From contig NZ_FMZC01000004.1 of NCBI RefSeq assembly GCF_900102625.1, positions 124,001 through 188,000 of the forward strand: a stretch of 64,000 nucleotides of DNA, given 5' to 3'. The notes beneath the pieces were generated by a model. The model had not been told where the DNA came from and searched no databases. It saw only the letters and a program-made list of their open reading frames with translations. Below, in pieces: positions 61,802 to 64,000 of the stretch. The stretch is from Paracidovorax valerianellae. GTDB taxonomy: Bacteria; Pseudomonadota; Gammaproteobacteria; Burkholderiales; Burkholderiaceae_C. The position numbers and the translations under genes were made by a program. Numbering within the stretch: the first letter of the stretch is position 1; the number at the start of each line of letters is the position of its first letter.

Positions 61802-63769
61802 TCAGCCCGCCGCCAGGGCCGGCCGCGCTGCGGGGGCCGGCTGCGCCCCGGTCAGGCGGAACACCTGCACCGCGCCGGCCAGTTGCGCGGCCTGGTCGCG
61901 CAGGCTTTGCGCCGCGGCGGCCGATTCCTCCACCAGGGCGGCGTTCTGCTGCGTCATCTGGTCGAGCTGGTTCACGGCCGTGTTGACCGTGCCGATGCCG
62001 TCCGACTGCTCGGACGCCGCCGCGGTGATCTCCCCGATGATGTCGCCCACCCGCTGCACCGAGCCCACGATCTCGCCCATGGTGCGCCCGGCGTCTTCGA
62101 CCAGTTGCTTGCCGGTTTCCACGCGCGCCACCGAGTTGCCGATGAGCGCCTTGATCTCGCGCGCCGCTTCGGCGCTGCGCCCGGCCAGCGAGCGCACTTC
62201 GCTCGCCACCACGGCGAAGCCCCGGCCCTGTTCGCCGGCCCGGGCGGCTTCCACCGCGGCGTTCAGCGCGAGGATGTTGGTCTGGAAGGCGATGCCGTCG
62301 ATCACGCCGATGATGTCCGCGATCTTGCGCGAGCTGGCGTCGATGTCGGCCATGGTGGACACCACTTCGCCCACCACCCGCCCGCCGCGCTGCGCCACTT
62401 CGGCGGCCGATCCCGCCAATTGATTCGCCTGGCGCGCCGCGTCGGCCGACTGGCGCACCGTGCCGGTGAGCTGCTCCATGCTCTGCGCGGTCTGAGCGAG
62501 GCTGTTGGCGGCGTTCTCGGTGCGCACCGACAGGTCCTGGTTGCCCGTGGCGATCTCGGCGCTGGCGGTGGTGATGCTGTCCACCGCCGTACGCACCTGC
62601 TGCAGCACCTGCAGGTAGCGCTGGCGCATGCCTTCCACCTCGCGCACCAGGGCGCCCATTTCGTCGGTGCGGCGGGTCTCGAACGCCTGCGTGAGATCGC
62701 CTTGCGCCACCAGGGTCACGGCGCTTGTCAACTCGCGCAGCGGCTCGCTCACGCCCCGGCGCACCATGGCGAAGATGCCCGCGCCCACCACGGCCACCGC
62801 CAGCGCCATCACCAGCCACACGCCGCCCATGGCGCGCCGCTGGCCGGCCAGGGCCTCGTCGTCGGACACCTCGGCCACCACGTACCAACCCGAGCCGGTC
62901 TTCATGCGCAGGGCCCAGGGGGCCGCGCCTTGGTCGGGCAACAGCGCAAGGGCCTTGTCGATCACGCCCTCACCGCCACCGCCCAGCGTGGCGAGAAAAT
63001 CACCGGCCTGTGGGTACGCCTCCAGCACCTTCTTGCCGCGCGCCGTGGGGTGCACTACGAACAGCGCGTCCTGCGGGCTGCGGCGCGGGTCGATCACGTA
63101 CATGCCGCCGTGCTCGTAGAACTTCGTGCCAGCCACCTGCTTTTGCATCTGCTCCTGGAAGGCGGTGAGGTCGTTGCCCACGAAGAGGATGGCGATCACC
63201 TTGCCGGCGGCGTCCTTCACCGGCGCGTAGTGCGCCATGTAGGGTTTGCCGAACAGCATGGTGCGGCCGGTGTACGGCTGGCCGGCCAGCATGGCGGCGT
63301 AGGCGGGGCTGGCCCGGTCGAGCAGCGTGCCCTGGGCGCGTTCGCCTTTTTCGTTCTTGACCGAGGTGGTGATGCGAATGAAATCGTCGCCCTTGCGCGC
63401 GAACACCGTGGCCACGCCGCCGGTGTCCTGGGTGAACTTGTCCACGGTGCCGTAGTCGTCGTTCACCGCGATGCCGAAGCTGCTCAGCTGGCCGGTGTCC
63501 TCGTTCAGCTGCATGCCAGGGTCGAACGCGCGCTGAAAAGACAGGGCCGAGCGCCGCACCAGCTCACGGTTGGCCTCGTCCACGGCGTTGAGCGACTGGG
63601 TCACCGCATCGACCGCATCGCGCACGCCCTCGGCGATCTGGCTGCGCGTGGCCTTGTTGGTGATGACCGAGATGGCGATGCTCACCGCGACGAGGGCCAG
63701 GGCCACCAGCCCGATGGCCAGCAGGGTGACGCGGCGGGCAACGGAACGGGTCCGGACGGAAGGGGTCAT
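61802..63769 (-). CDS. Methyl-accepting chemotaxis protein with Cache sensor
   Basis: 655 residues. Transmembrane helix 1 (about 14-35), a periplasmic Cache_3/Cache_2-like domain (about 40-320; contains [34 protein letters not shown], typical of this group), helix 2 (about 325-346), HAMP (347-400), then the cytoplasmic signalling hairpin with the invariant tip [46 protein letters not shown]. Binds a small ligand and controls CheA. No CheR-binding pentapeptide at the C-terminus. A frame reaching further upstream is not needed; the ATG at 63769 begins the first helix. Confidence 0.92.
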   Translation of the reverse strand: MTPSVRTRSVARRVTLLAIGLVALALVAVSIAISVITNKATRSQIAEGVRDAVDAVTQSLNAVDEANRELVRRSALSFQRAFDPGMQLNEDTGQLSSFGIAVNDDYGTVDKFTQDTGGVATVFARKGDDFIRITTSVKNEKGERAQGTLLDRASPAYAAMLAGQPYTGRTMLFGKPYMAHYAPVKDAAGKVIAILFVGNDLTAFQEQMQKQVAGTKFYEHGGMYVIDPRRSPQDALFVVHPTARGKKVLEAYPQAGDFLATLGGGGEGVIDKALALLPDQGAAPWALRMKTGSGWYVVAEVSDDEALAGQRRAMGGVWLVMALAVAVVGAGIFAMVRRGVSEPLRELTSAVTLVAQGDLTQAFETRRTDEMGALVREVEGMRQRYLQVLQQVRTAVDSITTASAEIATGNQDLSVRTENAANSLAQTAQSMEQLTGTVRQSADAARQANQLAGSAAEVAQRGGRVVGEVVSTMADIDASSRKIADIIGVIDGIAFQTNILALNAAVEAARAGEQGRGFAVVASEVRSLAGRSAEAAREIKALIGNSVARVETGKQLVEDAGRTMGEIVGSVQRVGDIIGEITAAASEQSDGIGTVNTAVNQLDQMTQQNAALVEESAAAAQSLRDQAAQLAGAVQVFRLTGAQPAPAARPALAAG

Positions 63770-63851
63770 GGCGAGTCCTTGGACGGTCTCAAAAGGGGCG
63801 GGAACGAGGGGAGGGCTGCGGATGAGAGCGCCCTCATCGTAAGCAACCGTA

Positions 63852-63879
63852 ACGCCGGCCAGATAAAGGCATTCCTTTA
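63852..63879 (-). promoter_or_regulatory. Weak sigma-28-like promoter candidate for the chemoreceptor
   Basis: On the minus strand TAAAGGAA at 63879-63872, then 12 bp and GCCGGCGT at 63859-63852, partly matching the flagellar sigma-28 pattern TAAAGTTT-N11-GCCGATAA. Spacing is one base longer and only GCCG of the -10 agrees. Overlaps a CTTTAAGGG-rich near-palindrome. Confidence 0.25.
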
Positions 63880-63935
63880 AGGGAATACCCTTTAGGGCAG
63901 AAATCCCACCCATTCGGGCGTTGACGGGGCCAAGC

Positions 63936-63992
63936 ATCGAATGGGCCTCCAGCGCATATTCCTCTAGGGTGTATTGCTATAAATATAATAGC
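63936..63992 (-). repeat. Dispersed hairpin repeat, copy E
   Basis: On the minus strand: hairpin GCTAT-TATATTT-ATAGC (63992-63976; the stem extends outward by two more pairs), 19-nt spacer with CCCTAG, TGCGCTGGAGGCCC from 63956, tail to about 63936. It lies about 170 bp upstream of the chemoreceptor start, near the window edge. Confidence 0.88.
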
Positions 63993-64000
63993 AAACAGCC

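Noticed and set aside
1-64000. CRISPR arrays, tRNA or rRNA genes, insertion sequences, prophage
   Set aside because: No regularly spaced repeats, no CCA-type tRNA clover segments and no transposase or integrase motif were recognised by eye; a tool such as tRNAscan would be needed to exclude tRNAs fully.

Overview
The window comes from a GC-rich betaproteobacterium, most likely a plant-associated member of the Comamonadaceae such as Acidovorax/Paracidovorax. That placement is inferred from gene content (Bug-type solute receptor, RsmA-SurA-LptD-AmgK locus, MksFEB condensin), from a perfect plant-inducible-promoter (PIP) box before a type III effector-like metallopeptidase, and from a 60-bp repeat of a kind I associate with this family. 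No rRNA, tRNA, CRISPR array, transposase or integrase was seen. Coding density is high; the longest stretch without a gene is about 300 bp.

Layout. 1-9.5 kb: a truncated LysR regulator, an acetyltransferase, a diguanylate cyclase, riboflavin synthase, a periplasmic phytase-like esterase, a DMT exporter with a divergent LysR regulator, and a siderophore-interacting reductase behind a PadR (YqjI-like) repressor gene that carries two palindromic operators. 9.6-10.5 kb: the PIP-box-driven M91 metallopeptidase. 10.5-17 kb: a five-gene cluster of SPFH/SHOCT protein, DUF4178 protein, DUF350 membrane protein, membrane-fused spermidine synthase and exported FAD amine oxidase. 17-26.5 kb: small proteins, then two catabolic loci: GntR / IlvD-Edd dehydratase / RraA-like aldolase / Bug receptor, and LysR / omega-amino-acid:pyruvate aminotransferase / MmsA (beta-alanine breakdown). 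26.6-28.2 kb: an OmpA-like lipoprotein and a Tae1-like peptidoglycan amidase with its overlapping periplasmic immunity candidate. 28.4-36.9 kb: a FadR-type regulator divergent from a branched-chain-type ABC transporter (five genes) that runs on into a Zn amidohydrolase and an M81 (MlrC) peptidase. 37-41.8 kb: a MASE2 diguanylate cyclase, MaeB malic enzyme with a strong terminator, and a secreted guanyl-specific RNase followed by a barstar-type inhibitor. 42-54.4 kb: RsmA-SurA-LptD, divergent AmgK and RsmE, then the MksF-MksE-MksB condensin operon without MksG/JetD. 54.6-64 kb: two diguanylate cyclases, a SOS-response-associated-peptidase-like protein lacking its catalytic Cys2, an MFS transporter, a monoacylglycerol-lipase-like hydrolase, an M20 peptidase and a chemoreceptor.

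The most striking structure that is not a gene is a dispersed repeat present seven times with identical geometry: a 17-nt GCTAT-N7-ATAGC hairpin, exactly 19 nt, then TGCG(C/G) and a GGAGGC-like tail of about 20 nt. One copy lies inside the reading frame of the FAD oxidase, one supplies the C-terminus and stop of a hydrolase, and three sit directly at the start of genes that show no clear Shine-Dalgarno sequence. The other main points of interest are the PIP-box effector, the Tae1-like effector/immunity pair, the RNase/barstar pair and the SPFH-DUF4178-DUF350-SpeE-oxidase cluster.
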